A program made the position numbers and the translations under genes. From contig QJNS01000064.1 of NCBI GenBank assembly GCA_004154925.1, forward strand, positions 66,987 to 130,986: a stretch of DNA of 64,000 bases. Direction: 5' to 3'. The notes under the pieces are model-generated. The model was not told the DNA's origin, did not search any database, and worked only from the letters and a program-made list of their open reading frames with translations. Shown in pieces: positions 14,301-27,441 of the stretch. Positions within the stretch are counted from its first letter, which is position 1, and each line of letters begins with the position of its first letter. The stretch comes from Monosporascus cannonballus (Eukaryota > Ascomycota > Sordariomycetes > Xylariales).

Positions 14301-15879
14301 ACTAATTGGTTTCTAATTACTATAAATAAGATAAAGACGTTCTGAAAACCGATAAAATTACTTTTTTTTAAATTTATATATTTTTTAAAAAAATTTCGAT
14401 AAACTTTATAAGTACCGTTAATAATGTTTTCGCTTTCGTTAATTATATTTAACGAAATTAAATAACGTTTATTATATAATATATGTTTTAATTTAGAAAA
14501 GCCGGGGAATTTTTATTTATTACGTTTATAAAACGTATTAACAAAAATAAGAAATAAAATCCGGATAATATTAATTATAAATTAATAAAAAGTATTAAGA
14601 ATACCAGATATTGTTATAACGTTTTATAAAATTATTTTATTTTATAATATTAATTAGGCCAGAATATAAATTACTTTAATTTTTTAAAGATACGGTTGTA
14701 ATAACGAGTAAAAGCGGTAATAATATTTCGTATAATAATACCGTATCGAAACATTATATTACGAATATGGTTTTAAATATTAAAATTATCGTATTAAAAT
14801 ATAATATTATCTTATTGTACCTAATTAAATAATATAATTTATCTTAATTGAAATTATATTATTATAAAGGCATTAATATAATTACCTTAATTTCATTTAT
14901 TAACCAAATTAAATCTTTATTTAACGTATAATAATTTTGGCAAATATTTAACTTTTTTAATATATCGATATTATTTTGTAATAAATTTAAAAATAATAAA
15001 TACTTACTTAATAAATAAGGTAAATAATTGTTATTAATTTTGGAAATTATTTTAATTATAATAATTAAGATTATAAACAAAATATGTAAAAAAGTCCGGA
15101 TTATTATTATTATGAAACCGTTATGTTTTCCGTTTTGTATTATATAATTATTATTTTTTTCTTAAATATATAATTATTTCGTTTAAAAATTTGAATTAAT
15201 TAGGGGTAAGCGTTTTTATAAAACGTTAACCTTTATCCAAAATAATATGGATTATTTTAATTTTAAATAATAATTTTTCCGACGGACGGCAAAATTTAGG
15301 CCTTTTTAAAATAGTTATAAATTTCTCATATAATATATTATAATATCTGCATATAACGAAATCCTAATTAACCGGAATTAAAAATTCCTATTAATTTTTG
15401 TATGGTAATAACTTTTTACGTATTTGTTATTTTTAAGACGTTAATTAATCGGTTAATCCGAATAATTAAATTATACGATCGGTTATTATTTTCGCAAAAA
15501 ATCTAATTACGAATAAAATTTTTAAATGTTATATTAAATTTTTTATATTAATATTAAAAGTTTAATATATGCGTACGTATATTTTGTTTTAAGGGCATAA
15601 CGCGGTAAAACTAAAAGAATTTAAATTCGTTTTATTTTAAAAAAGGAGATAATAACGCGATAAATTCGGGTTATAATTAATAAATACGTTAAGGTTTAAA
15701 AATAATAAACGGGTCTTAATTAGAACCAAAATAATATTATTGATAAATTATATTTAAAATAATCGTATAAATATATATATATTATTATAGAAATATTTTA
15801 TTATTAAATTATTATAAATCTTCCTTTTTTTAAAAAAATAAAAATATTAAACGAAAATATTTTTGCGCAATTACAACTT
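5350..15879. mobile_element. Long AT-rich RIP-mutated repeat block, unclassified
   Basis: About 10.5 kb of very AT-rich sequence with dense stops in every frame. The base pattern (TpA-rich, CpA-poor) is that of RIP-mutated transposon DNA. I could not assign a family with confidence. One stretch near 12,190-12,270 reads on the forward strand like a retrotransposon polymerase active site (LIIDNIIFLYN), but its surroundings do not settle it. A piece at 11,090-11,200 reads FRINPKTFVRPAKEGR without a recognisable family. I see no intact gene, tRNA or rRNA here. Confidence 0.5.
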
Positions 15880-16113
15880 AGGCCTCGCTGGCTCGTTATG
15901 GGGATTTGGGATTTGATTGGTTAATATTTAGCGTTATAGAATGGTACTTGAATGACTTTGAAGAAATTGGGAAAACGAGCCAGGAAGGCCTGAGCTAGCT
16001 AAGGTAAACTTTACGATCGATCCTGTCGAGTCATTACGTAACTTGACCGACATGGCTTAGTCATTTTCTTGTTGCGACCGTTTCTCGAGGCCGTAGCTTG
16101 TCAGGTCATAACA
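15880..16113 (-). repeat. LTR fragment in reverse orientation
   Basis: A patch of nearly balanced base composition in the AT block. Its right edge reads GGTCATAACA on the forward strand, the exact reverse complement of TGTTATGACC, which starts the LTR of copy B at 58,493. The next about 50 bp also align, so this is the start of a related LTR on the reverse strand. An 18-bp imperfect inverted repeat (15,880-15,897 against 15,974-15,991, 16 of 18 matching) lies inside. Which element it belonged to is not clear, and the left edge is approximate. Confidence 0.5.
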
Positions 16114-19100
16114 CGTTATAAAAACAATATCTAAAAAGAAACCGAATTAAGTTACGATATTATTAAGCTGGAATATCGAATTATTTTTTAAAATCTTAAG
16201 GCGATTCCGGAACCATATTTATAGAATTCGATTTATATTAAAAATTATCGTTAAGGTACTGGTTATATAGAGTAATAATTTTATGACTTCAATATCTGGT
16301 ATTTTATTAACTCGTTAAATTACTTAAATTAAGTCTTTCGATTTTAAAATTAAATATATCCTTGGCGAAAAGAATCCGGCTATTAATAGATTATCAAAAA
16401 AAATTAGCCGAGCCTTTTAATGAATAAAATAGTTAATAAAATGGAGAAATCGTTAATTTTATTAATATTTCACTAATGGTTATTCGTATAAATTTTATAA
16501 TTGAAATAATCTAAATAAATAAGAAAAGGTTTTTATTAGGACTTGGTTTAAATAAATGCAAAAATACGTAAAGTGTTAACGATATTAAAGCGTTTTAATT
16601 AATTAACAGATATAATAATAAAAACAGAATAACTTTTAAACTTAAAACCTTAAAATATTTTGTTTAAGACGGTATTTTGTAGTGCAAAGCGGAAAAGCAA
16701 TATAATAATCGTAGAATTGTCGATAGCGAATAAAAACGCCTAATACTAATCAGATAATATTATAAGAATTACGGCTATAAAGGACGAGATACGATTTATC
16801 GATATATAATTACTTTATTTTATTAGCACGATATATATAGATATATTTAGAAAGTAACTTTTGCTTACGCTTTAAATTAAAAAGCTGTTAATTAATATTT
16901 GGAAAAAAGTTAAAGTTTTTCAAATCCTTTAAATATCCTAGTTATTTAAATTATTAACGTTTAATTTATACTAAACAATAACAGATATAAGGCGAGTGTC
17001 GAAACCTGATAGGAATTATCTAGATATTTCGAAATTAATGCTTTGCGTATAATAACGTTTATAGTAATTAAAAGGTTTTTAAATAAACATATTTTTTATT
17101 AATACGGAATTCTGATTAAAATTAACATCTATTAAAGTTTTCAAAATAAAAAAGAAATTATCTAAATTTACAAAATAATTGAGATTAAGTAAAGGGTTAA
17201 AGTAATATACGTTATGTAGTAATAGAGATTAATCGAAAAAGGATGTATTTCGATTATTAAAGAATAAATAAAAGCTACGAACGATAGGGATAAAATATAG
17301 GTTAAGTTCTTATTTAAAATAACATTCGCAAATAATATTATTATAAAAAGTTACGGTTTTAGCTTTTATAAGTTATTATGCAGCTAAAAAGCGTTTTTAC
17401 CGATCGAGATTAAAATACCGATATAAAAAATTATAATATAAAATCCTAATATATTAAAAGAAAGTTTTATTATATACCGAATTAAATTATAAAAACGTAA
17501 AGCTAACGAGGTTACTAAAGTAATTAAGGTAATTATTACGTAATACCGTAAACTTATTTAATATATTAATTAAAAATAAAATAAGGATTTAGTCTGTAGA
17601 AATTCACGACTTAGTATTATTGTATAATATATTGCGATATATTAATATAAATAAAGAAATAAAGTTACAATAACGATAAACTAGACCGTATCAAATTAAT
17701 AATTTAATTAATTAAGATATTTACTATTTAAAAAATTAATAAAATATTATTACGTGGAACGTTTTTTATAAACAGATTAAAATAATTCGTTAAGAATAAA
17801 AAATAATATTAGAAGCCGATTAATTTGCAAAAAGATAATTAAATTAAATTTTTTATCTAACGAACTGGATTGGTTATATAATATTACGAACGAAAATTTA
17901 AACGGCATAAATATCGAATTGTTAAAAACCTGGCAATTTAAAATTATAAAATTTATTAAAATAAATATTAAAATTTAAATACCGAATAAACGATTCGAAG
18001 GTTATATAGGTATAGATAATAATGGTATAGATGAAATTTATTAATTATATACAGAGGAAAAATTAGTACGATTATTAAAAAACTATTAATATATAAAAAA
18101 TATGCTAATTTATATCTTTTGTTTAATTTTTGAAATCGTTAAAATATTAAGATAACAACTTATTCGAATTTCTCGAAATATTGCGAACTTTAGTTATATA
18201 ACGGAGATCGGTAAACCTTTTTTTAGTTAAATATTAAAAGTATTTTTAATTAAATTAGTAAAAAACTATATAACCAAATTTATAAATATATAATTTAATT
18301 TACAGTTTTTATATAAAACGCGTTCGAAAATTCTTAAATTAATTACCTTAAAATATACAATTATATTTATCGATTAACCCGATATAATTATTATACACAT
18401 TTTTTAGGAAGCTAAAAAACGATATATATCTTAAAAATAGAAATATTTCGCAATTTGTAGACAATTTAAAAACGTAATAACATTTTTTATAAAGTTAATA
18501 AGGTACCAGATTAAATATTTTTAAAATCTAAATAAATACGGTTTTTATTTCGGGCTTACTTTTAAAAAGTAATATTTTGGTAATCGACAACTAGGCGTTA
18601 ATAATTTCTTAAAAATTGATATCGGTAATTCGCTATTTTAGATATCAATTTATAGCGGAACCGGAGATAAACGAAATAGATATTGTTTTAAGTATTTATT
18701 ATTGATTAAAATAGGATAAATTACGATTGGAAAAATGGCCTACTTCGAAATGTTTGAAAATAATATAAGTAATAACTGCGTTATTATTCTAAATATCGAT
18801 TATATATTAAAATATAGATAAAGAACGTTAACAGAACTTTGATTGGCTAGTATTGGTAAATAAATTAGAAAATTAATTAATAATTTTTAGATCACAAGAA
18901 ATTGATGAAATTATGAATAACCAAGACTTTTTAATATTAATATTAGGTATTAACCTTATTAATTGATAACCCTTAGAGAACTGCTTGACGGTACCTAAAA
19001 TTAGGGAAACTGCTAGATTATTTTCGATAAATTGTTATATTTTTGCTAAGAATAATAAAGTTTAGGAAAAAAGTAAATTATCTATAACTGGAGTTGCAGA

Positions 19101-22100
19101 AAGAAAGTAATTATTATCTGTTGGAATATTACGGAATTGATATCTAAAAAAGATTAAAATTCGAGTATGAGAATTTAACGATATATGAGATTTTAGCTTT
19201 TATAAATATTGGATAAATTAATCAGAAATATATTTATTTTACGGATAAAAAATTTAGCATATATGGAGTGCTTTACAGCTTTAAAAATACGATAACGATA
19301 TATTAAAAAACGATCGAGGTTTTTGGAAATTTTAATTATATTTAATTTGGTTACTTTTAATAATATCGAAAATTTTATCTTTTATCAATAAATAGCTTAT
19401 TTGCTACATTAAGTTTTTAGAATCTATAATAATATAGGAACTTTAATATTTAGACTATTTTGATAATTTGAAAATGCATTTAATAAATTATTTAAATGTG
19501 CTGAAAAAAAGTATATATGTAAATATAGCTATTAATATACGTAAATAAGTAATAAATATTGTTAATAAAAAAAGGAGATTATAAAAGTTAAAACTTAAAA
19601 AGTTACAAAAATAATAACGCCTATAAGTAATTAATTAGAGACGATTATAACGTACGGTATTTCTTTTGATAATATTAGATAAAAACTTTCTGAATTTTTT
19701 TTTGACGTATTGAAATTTTTTCAGAAAAACAATTGGGAATAATAAGTATATTATTAATTAATTATTGTTATTTTTTATTAATACGATTAAATATTTTAAT
19801 ACTCTATTAATCTTATAATTTGTTAATTATATCTCATATTTATTTATTTATATTACGATTTTTTATTTATTATATACTCAGACTTTATTATATATATTAT
19901 AGTATCGACGTTATCGAAAAGTAATTCAAAAAACCAGCTTAAATTGATTTTAAGCTAGATTCTAAGAAAATAAATTAATTTAAGTTTAATAAATTAAGTA
20001 AAATTGCAAATATTAAGATCTTAAGTATGTCAAAGTTTAAAAAAATGTTGAAAAAGTTATAAGTCGATATTTTGTTTTATATTCCTATATTTCGTTATAG
20101 TCGAAAAGTTCATTTTAATCGATTAATACTTATTTTCTCATATAATTAAAGAAGACGTTACTTTTGGAATTATGTTAGAACATTATTAGATTTTAAAAAT
20201 AATCCGAATTTATAGCATAATATTTTAATTATATTACTTTTAAGAATTATGATATTTATTATTGATGAAAAATACCTTGAATTAAAAAATATGATTATAT
20301 TAATATACGTATTTTTGCGCGATGTCATAAAAATAAGTTAATGTGTATTTTTAAAACCGGTCGTTTTCTGACTTAAAGATGTTATACCTTATTAAATAAA
20401 AAGATAAAAGTCGTTATCTAAAATTCGAATTTTAATTACGTTTAAATAATAATTTACGATTTTATTTATATTAATAAAATTAAAGGATATTTGTATTAAA
20501 TTAACCTTTGGTATATCTGATTAAACGTACTTTTATAATATCCGATAATATTTTATTAAATAATCGAATTGAAAATATATTAAGATTTTATTGATAAAAA
20601 TAAAAGCAAATTGGTTTCGATAATTTACTTATATATATTAACGAAGCCAAAACCCTTAACGAATATTTTAGCTGTATACAAAATATTTAGGTAGCTTATT
20701 TATTTTATATTACTATATAAAAATTTGGTTCATAGAAAGTTAAAGGACCGATTTTAAATAAAGAAAACTAACTGGTCGAAAATATAAAAAGAACATTAAG
20801 GCGTATCTTGATTTACATAACAGAAATTAGGATAAAAATATGTCTAAAGAATTTTAACCTAGTAAACCACCGCTATATATTTTTAAAAATTTCTTAGCTT
20901 TTTCTTTATTTTTCGATTAGGATATTTGTATATTTCGTTAATTCCGACACGGCGTCAAATTAACGCATAAATCACATAATAATATTAAAACAAAATATAT
21001 ATTTTGCCCGTTAATTAATAATTAACGTATCTAAGTTATACTGGTAAAAATTTACAAAACTCTGTATTAATAAATAAGAAATATATATTGAAGTATTAAA
21101 AAATAACTAAAACATTATTTCGTCCTAGGATGCCTAGGCTGAAAGAAAAATAAGACATCGATTAATGATTAATAATCGGAAAATAAAATATAAAAAGATA
21201 AGGAAAAAAAATTTTATTTCGAAAAATTCTTTAAAAAAATAAAATCGGAATTTAAAATTCAAAATGTTTAAAAAATACATTATGTCCAAAACAGAATATT
21301 AATTAATAAAGATATAAATATAATATATTTATTATAACGCTAAGTTATTATTATTTTTTACGATAAAATGAGGATGTGCTTTATTATAAAAAAGAAAATT
21401 TAAAATAGAGCAATATTTTACGTCTATGATTAGTTTCGGCTAATTAGAAAACCTGAGTTTCGCAAATATATTAAGAAGTTCTTTTTCGATATAGGTTTAA
21501 ATCTCAGGTATTATCTATAAACGTTATTACTTAATAAATTTTCTGTTACTTCAGTTATCGAGGCTTAATATTATTAAGATAATCGGATTAGGTTTTTCAT
21601 CTCGATAATTCCTTTTTGTGTCGTAATATAACTTGTTCATCCGCACTGATAAAAACCAATTTTCCTCTATCTTAATTTCAATATACTATCTAATTAAGTA
21701 AAAACAATATACACATTTCGAAAATATTTAATAACCGGCTAAAACCTTAAAAGTACTTAGCGTTTATTAGAAAAGTTTTATTAATAACGACGGATTTAAA
21801 AATTACGTTCTAACTAACGTTTTATAATAACGAGGCTTATAAATTAACTAAATTCTAATAGATAAAGTCTATTTCTTTTAAAAAGTTTAAACCTTTATTA
21901 CTGTTTGGGTTTTATAATAATATAAGTTGTTAAACTTATATAAAACCTAAGAATATAATTAATAAGCTTAATATTTTACGTTTAATATTATTGTTATTAA
22001 TAACAAATACGGAATAACCTAATAAACAATTCGAATAAAACTTTTTCAGCAACTAGTTTTTCTATTTTTAAACGACGAAACTTAATTGCATAATAATTAT

Positions 22101-22519
22101 ATTTATAAATAAAAACGCTTGTTTTAAAATGCAATTAATTACGATATATATATTTTTATAACTAAATACCTTTTTCATTATTTAATAAATAATTTTTTTA
22201 AAAACAATAAAACATACTATTAAAGGTATTTATTTAAATTAAATTAATTAAAATATAACGTTATTCGATTTCATAAAATCAATATTTAAAAATACATTCA
22301 AATATAATTAAAAAATCAAAACTTTTATAAAAATCATAATATAATCTAGCAAATTATAGCTATTAAAAACGGTCTTAATAAAAATTAATAAAAATTATTA
22401 ACTTAATAATAGTAAGCCGAAATAAATATATATGTTCGTTATTTCCATAATTTAAATAACGGCAGCTTATAATACAACTTCGTCACTTAAAATATTTTTG
22501 GTATTACGAAACTGTCACA
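16114..22519. mobile_element. AT-rich RIP-mutated repeat ending in a gypsy-type LTR end
   Basis: About 6.4 kb of AT-rich, stop-filled sequence. The last 100 bp or so (about 22,425-22,519) align with the 3' part of the LTRs of copies A and B and end ACTGTCACA. This makes 22,519 the end of a forward-oriented LTR and the exact left border of the GC-balanced island. I could not read gag or pol with confidence in between. The reverse-oriented LTR edge at 16,113 cannot be the partner of this forward LTR, so at least two insertions are stacked here. No intact gene is visible. Confidence 0.5.
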
Positions 22520-24495
22520 GTCCCAAGTGGCGCCTAGTAAGTATTTAGAGCAGACAAGGCGGTCAGTGCTCAAGTTGACAACGTTCCACTTTTAGTGGTG
22601 TAATGGCTACGCTCTTGTTCTCGTACCGTAACAGAAACTTAATTGAATTAACTTATTGCTTAAATTCCCACGATACTCCTGCTAACATAAACCCGTACGA
22701 CTTAGATTTAATAATTGCTTAAACCCCTAGCCGTTACAATTTGATATAACGACTTCTATGCTCGATTTTATTCATATTCGGCTCCCTTCCAATAATTATC
22801 CAGGGAGGACCCCTCCCGTATACATATTGCCATTCCTTTCTGAGCTTGAAGTCATGTAGGGCTTTCTGGAGAGCTTTGTATACGGTGCTCCATTCTTCCA
22901 AGAACTCTATAACGACAGAGTGCTTTCCACCTTCGTTCTTCACGTGCATGACGATGGTACCCTGTTTCGAATATTTAAGGTTTGATCGTCGTAGCCGTTG
23001 GCTCAATCCGCGCTTGAGCCTAACTCAGTGCAGCTAGCTCTTGGATGACGCGCCGACCCGCTTCCGGGAATATACATAGGCCGGGTATCTTGTCTACTTA
23101 AGACATTATAAGCGTTTCTATAAGCGGGCTTCGGTATTGCTGCTTACTTAACACACGTAGTTAGGAATCTGGGATTCGCTTGTGGTTAGGATAGGCAATG
23201 CCACTCACTTGCGGTATACCTAGGAACATGGAGAGTAGGAAGAGGGAACTAAGTGGATATGATATGGTAGACATGAATCTCTGCGCGGATTCCGCCTTTG
23301 GGGAAGGCGGTGGTGGCGGCGTCCGTATGTAGGCTGCTTTCCATGTCCAAAGGCTACGTCTCATCCCTGGGTCAAAGGGAGACTAGGTGTGGAATCTACC
23401 AGAGCATGTTCAAATTCCGGTAGTAGCTAGCTGTTCTAACGCACATCAGGAAGTTGCCTGACTAAAGTAAGAGGTCTTTTAAACGACCAGCGCAAGAAAC
23501 CAGCATCTTAAGTTAAGACGCATCCCATACCGCGCCGAGCTCTACCTACTTTCATACTACACTGGGCAGCGCCGACGATTCTGCGAACGCCCCATGCGAC
23601 GCCGCCGAGCGTTTTTCCTAGGGACGCACGGCACGTACATAGGTACGTGTCTCTCTCGACGGTGTCTGCCTGCGTGAGAGGAGACCGAACTATCGCGCCT
23701 TGATCCACAAACCTCGCACTCCCTGAAAGCCGACCGACGCGACTGTAGATATGATCAGGTTAGCTAGAGGGGTGACATAACGGTGGTTTGGGAAAATCGG
23801 GTCAGATCAGGGAAAGAAGCGTCTTCCTTATTAGGTAGGAAAGGCTGGCTGAAGGGAGCAAGGTGTGGTCACTGGGCTAATTAATTATTGCACTGGTAAT
23901 AACATGGTCGCTGGAGGCCCTGGCTTGAAATTAGACGTCGATATTTCATAGATCACTGGCGAACTGCATGTTACCTTGCGTAGCAAGCAAGATATTATTA
24001 TCATGATATGCTGCCGGCGAAGCGAGGTACGCTGCTTGCAAGGCCACCTTTGGAAAGGTGTCCAAACATGATATCACTAACTACATAGGCATGGAGCACG
24101 AAGGAAGGGTATGTATGTGATCAAATACTGTCAATTGAGCCCTTGGGTCACCGTTGAAACCCCGGCATGCATGCGCGCGCGAAGCCCTTTCCCGAGGGCG
24201 CCAGTGTTCTCCGCCAGAACTTCCCAGCGCCAGCCCAACGTCTAAATGGGACTTCATGAATAATACCACCAAGGACGACCAGCCGAATCGCCCGCCAGTT
24301 AGATGATAAACCCACCCGCGATTCCGTCTTGGGTGCTCTCCAGTCATATCAAATCAAATCAAACCAAGTCCAAATTGGAGCATGATGTCAAAGGATATCA
24401 GCAGCAGTAGGCAAACCACCCATCCCACGCCCTTCCTGAACCAGTACCCCAAAGAATATCAAAACAAGCTCCCGGTTGAGTGGGTAAAACAAAAA
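22520..24495. other. Left edge of the gene island; intergenic
   Basis: Base composition becomes balanced at once after the LTR end. Apart from the 90-codon frame at 22,734-23,006 I see no supported gene. The right part (about 24,000-24,495) is probably the 3' untranslated region and downstream spacer of frq, which is transcribed towards it. Confidence 0.4.
22734..23006 (-). pseudogene. Unrecognised coding remnant at the island edge
   Basis: An open frame of 90 codons with a protein-like middle part (GTIVMHVKNEGGKHSVV, then EEWSTVYKALQKALHDFKLR and EWQYVYGRGPPWIII). It starts 200 bp inside the island border. I do not recognise the family. It could be the surviving exon of a gene cut by the neighbouring repeat insertion, a short gene, or chance. 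Confidence 0.25.
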
Positions 24496-27441
24496 TCACG
24501 CACTCTCTTCCATGCTACTATTATAGCCGCTCGGCGCCCCGCCCGCGGTCGCGACCGAGCTGCCAGTCATATTCGACAACCCGGATATGCCACCTAGACG
24601 GTCCCGACCGACGACAGCCGCGGCGGGGAGGGGTTCGACGCTGTCAGAAGAGATACTGCCGCTCGGTGGTTCGGACGAGTGCTCATCTTCCTCATCGTTG
24701 CCGGATAGATCGTCATCTGTGAGCGCGCTCTCCTCCTCGAATGTCGCCTGACGGCTGATAAAGCCGTCGGATTGATAACCGGTCTCATCATCTACATCCG
24801 AGTTCGAAGAGTCGTAGTAAAACGCTGGTGGGGGGAGTGGCACGGGTGGCAACCGACGGGTTTGGCCCGTCACGTACTCGATTTCAATCCTGTGTCTAGC
24901 CGTACTCCGGACAGACGCGGGATGTGGCGAGTTCGTCGTCATAGCCGCTAATCTGCTAGCGATAGAATCGGCAGGCTCCTGACTACGACGGGGAGAAACC
25001 TTTCGTCGCTCCGACGAAACCGAATCGTCGTCATTCGAAGAATCATGCATCGGGGGCCTTTTCGGCCGCCTCGTTGTGACAACTACTACGAAATGATCTT
25101 CGGGGCAAATACCCCCCAGCCCGCTTGCCTCCAAGTTCATTAGGGGCGTATGTTGCTGCGAGTCAGACCACTCGAAATTAGCCTCGATGTCGTCGTCACC
25201 ATCGGTTTCTCCGGAAGTCAATCGTTGTGGCTCAGGTGGAACATCGAGATCCATGGTAGCCCTATGGGATGGCAGACCGCTCAACGGCCTGTATGGAAGC
25301 GACGATCCAGACGGCGAACGAAACAGCTCAGGACGGCTGATGTCGAGACTCAGGGGCAACTGACTCGATGAGGTCATGTCGTATGTCGTGTCGGTGGAAG
25401 CGCCGCCGATATCGCCAGAGAGGTCCGTGCAGAACGGCGCCCCGCTGTAATAAATGATGGCACCATCACGGCGGCGTTTGCGTTGCGAAAACCCCGACAT
25501 ACCGCTCTGACCCCATCTCGAAATTGGCCCCAAATTGCTTTCCTCCGCACCGCACGATGAACCTGTCCCGTCTCCTTCAGAAGGCAGCTCGTCGGACGAT
25601 GATGCGTTGTAGTGCACGAACAACGGTTTGTAGTGGAAACTTTTCGATGAATTGGAGTCTTGGCGCGTTTGGTACTGTGGCTTCAAATTGGAAGCGTCCT
25701 GGGATAAGACATCATTTGATGTGGAGGCCTGCGTCTTCTGCTTCTTGCGTTGGTCTTGATCGTTCGATCCGTCCGTATCGTCGCTCGATTGGTTCTTTCT
25801 CGAGTCCCTGCCACTGCTATCGCTACTAAACTTTGTGCCGTCTTCCCCGCCTCTCCAGCGGATTTTTCGGCCGTCATGGGAGAGCTGGAATTTGGCGCTT
25901 TTTTCCGAGACGGCCGAGCGGATGAAGTCTGGCGTGACGTTGAGCATGTGCAGCTGTGCTAGATTGCACAGGAGGTTGAGATAGACCCATCCTTCTGCAT
26001 CTGGCGACATGTCCTTTGCTGAGTATTGCTTCTGTGATTCGGGTGCAACGAGACCTAAATGGCGTATGTAGTCCAAATTTTCGGAGGGAACCTGTCGACG
26101 ATCAGGGTCCAGGTCGCGTGGTCGCGCTGGTCGTTGTTCTGGAGCGGCTGAACCCTGGGGTGACGTGTTGGCGTTACCGCCATTGCCACTGCCATTGCCA
26201 TTGCCACTCCCCCCCCCGTGCCCGCTCCCACTGCCGCTGGCGTCCCGCGATTCCGTCTGCTCGCCGTTGGAGTGCTCGTTGGATGCCGAACCTGCACCAC
26301 GCGAACGGCCCCCCTTCCATCTATGCTCCCGCGGTCGAATCCTGGCCTCCCGGGAAGCTTCCAGTGCAGGGATCGCGTTCTTGTCGTCTGTGGCTGTCGT
26401 TTCCATCTCGACGTCCTCGGCGATAGGAGCCGGCACAAATTGCACCTGTGATTGCTCCTTCTGGCCGCCCATCTTACCGGTAAATAGATGTTCCAGCTTC
26501 CTTACCACCAATTTCTTCCTGTCTTTCTCCGACATGACAGGCGTCCGCGGCAGCAAGCCATCCGGGATATCGCGTAGGTAGTTTTGGATTCTGGAATTAG
26601 ATCGTTGTTTGGCAAACTTGGCTTTGCTTGATAAAGACGGAGCAGAACTAGCAGCGGTGCCAGACATAGACGCATATGCCGAATCGACTGGACGAGAATG
26701 GGAGCCTGATGTCGAGGAGGCATGTTTCGACACAGCTCCGCTCGAAGAGTTCATATCCTTCGACTTCCCCTTCTTGCGCCCAGGCGAGTCTCCGGTGCTT
26801 GAGCCCTCGAGACTGGTCGTGAAATCCCTTAAAGCTGCTTCGAGCTCCCGCCTTTTACGGCTTGGTAGCCCGTGGACTTTGACTTCGAAGAGCTTGTCTC
26901 TCCTCAGGGAAGCAGGATCCATCTGCTTGTACTTCTTTAGTTCCTCCTTGAGTCGCTTGTTCTCGATGGTCAAGTCATCGATGACACTTCGATAATCGCC
27001 AGCGCTGCTGCTCTGCGTGAATCCCGGCCGCAGTGCGGGGGTGCGGCCCTGTACGAAGCGGTACGCCGGGCTTTGCGACGGTATTGGAGGATTGACATCC
27101 TCACTTGAAGAATCGAATTCTTTCTGGAAGAACGGGGAGTCAATGTCCATGCCTGACGTATCTATGTCGCCTTTGGAGTTTCGATTTGTGCGTTCGAACC
27201 ATTTTCTAGGATCGCTAAGCCGAGTCTCATTACTCTCTGCGGATGAGTTTCGTCGCGGCGAATTCGTAGTGAGTGGTCCCGCTGGAATATTCACGGGCGG
27301 ATGGCGCTTGAAAGCTTCTCTCGCTAGTCGATGATGGCGTAGGGTGATTGAATTCTCTGGTGAGGCTCTTCTGGGATTTTTATAGGTCACAGCGTTTGGG
27401 TGTGGCTCGGAGCCCGCGGATGTAGTCCTCGGGTACGGCAT
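24496..27441 (-). CDS. frq: Frequency clock protein FRQ
   Basis: FRQ is the negative element of the fungal circadian oscillator. With the helicase FRH and casein kinase 1 it inhibits the White Collar complex that drives its own transcription, and progressive phosphorylation times the cycle. The single-exon frame encodes 981 aa from the Met at 27,441, close to the Neurospora protein (989 aa). Family marks (this numbering) are RRASPENSITLRHHRL near 24-39, DPRKWFERTNR near 77-87, a coiled coil near 153-175 (DLTIENKRLKEELKKYKQ), a basic RKKGKSK near 222, and the kinase-binding regions near 281-323 (NYLRDIPDGLLPRTP) and 454-531 (LDYIRHLGLVAPE, GWVYLNLLCNLAQLHMLNVT). Towards the C-terminus is EYVTGQTRRLPPVPLPPP, then an acidic Ser-rich tail. 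A Gly-Ser-Asn run (402-426) is simple sequence. The frame stays open upstream to 27,558, but those 39 residues look non-coding. The gene lacks frameshifts or stops. Confidence 0.93.
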   Translation of the reverse strand: MPYPRTTSAGSEPHPNAVTYKNPRRASPENSITLRHHRLAREAFKRHPPVNIPAGPLTTNSPRRNSSAESNETRLSDPRKWFERTNRNSKGDIDTSGMDIDSPFFQKEFDSSSEDVNPPIPSQSPAYRFVQGRTPALRPGFTQSSSAGDYRSVIDDLTIENKRLKEELKKYKQMDPASLRRDKLFEVKVHGLPSRKRRELEAALRDFTTSLEGSSTGDSPGRKKGKSKDMNSSSGAVSKHASSTSGSHSRPVDSAYASMSGTAASSAPSLSSKAKFAKQRSNSRIQNYLRDIPDGLLPRTPVMSEKDRKKLVVRKLEHLFTGKMGGQKEQSQVQFVPAPIAEDVEMETTATDDKNAIPALEASREARIRPREHRWKGGRSRGAGSASNEHSNGEQTESRDASGSGSGHGGGSGNGNGSGNGGNANTSPQGSAAPEQRPARPRDLDPDRRQVPSENLDYIRHLGLVAPESQKQYSAKDMSPDAEGWVYLNLLCNLAQLHMLNVTPDFIRSAVSEKSAKFQLSHDGRKIRWRGGEDGTKFSSDSSGRDSRKNQSSDDTDGSNDQDQRKKQKTQASTSNDVLSQDASNLKPQYQTRQDSNSSKSFHYKPLFVHYNASSSDELPSEGDGTGSSCGAEESNLGPISRWGQSGMSGFSQRKRRRDGAIIYYSGAPFCTDLSGDIGGASTDTTYDMTSSSQLPLSLDISRPELFRSPSGSSLPYRPLSGLPSHRATMDLDVPPEPQRLTSGETDGDDDIEANFEWSDSQQHTPLMNLEASGLGGICPEDHFVVVVTTRRPKRPPMHDSSNDDDSVSSERRKVSPRRSQEPADSIASRLAAMTTNSPHPASVRSTARHRIEIEYVTGQTRRLPPVPLPPPAFYYDSSNSDVDDETGYQSDGFISRQATFEEESALTDDDLSGNDEEDEHSSEPPSGSISSDSVEPLPAAAVVGRDRLGGISGLSNMTGSSVATAGGAPSGYNSSMEESA

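Noticed and set aside
26165..26581. Open frame of 138 codons on the plus strand inside frq
   Set aside because: It is the antisense of the Gly-Ser-Asn repeat and neighbouring coding sequence of frq, low in complexity (Leu-Pro runs) and without a family.
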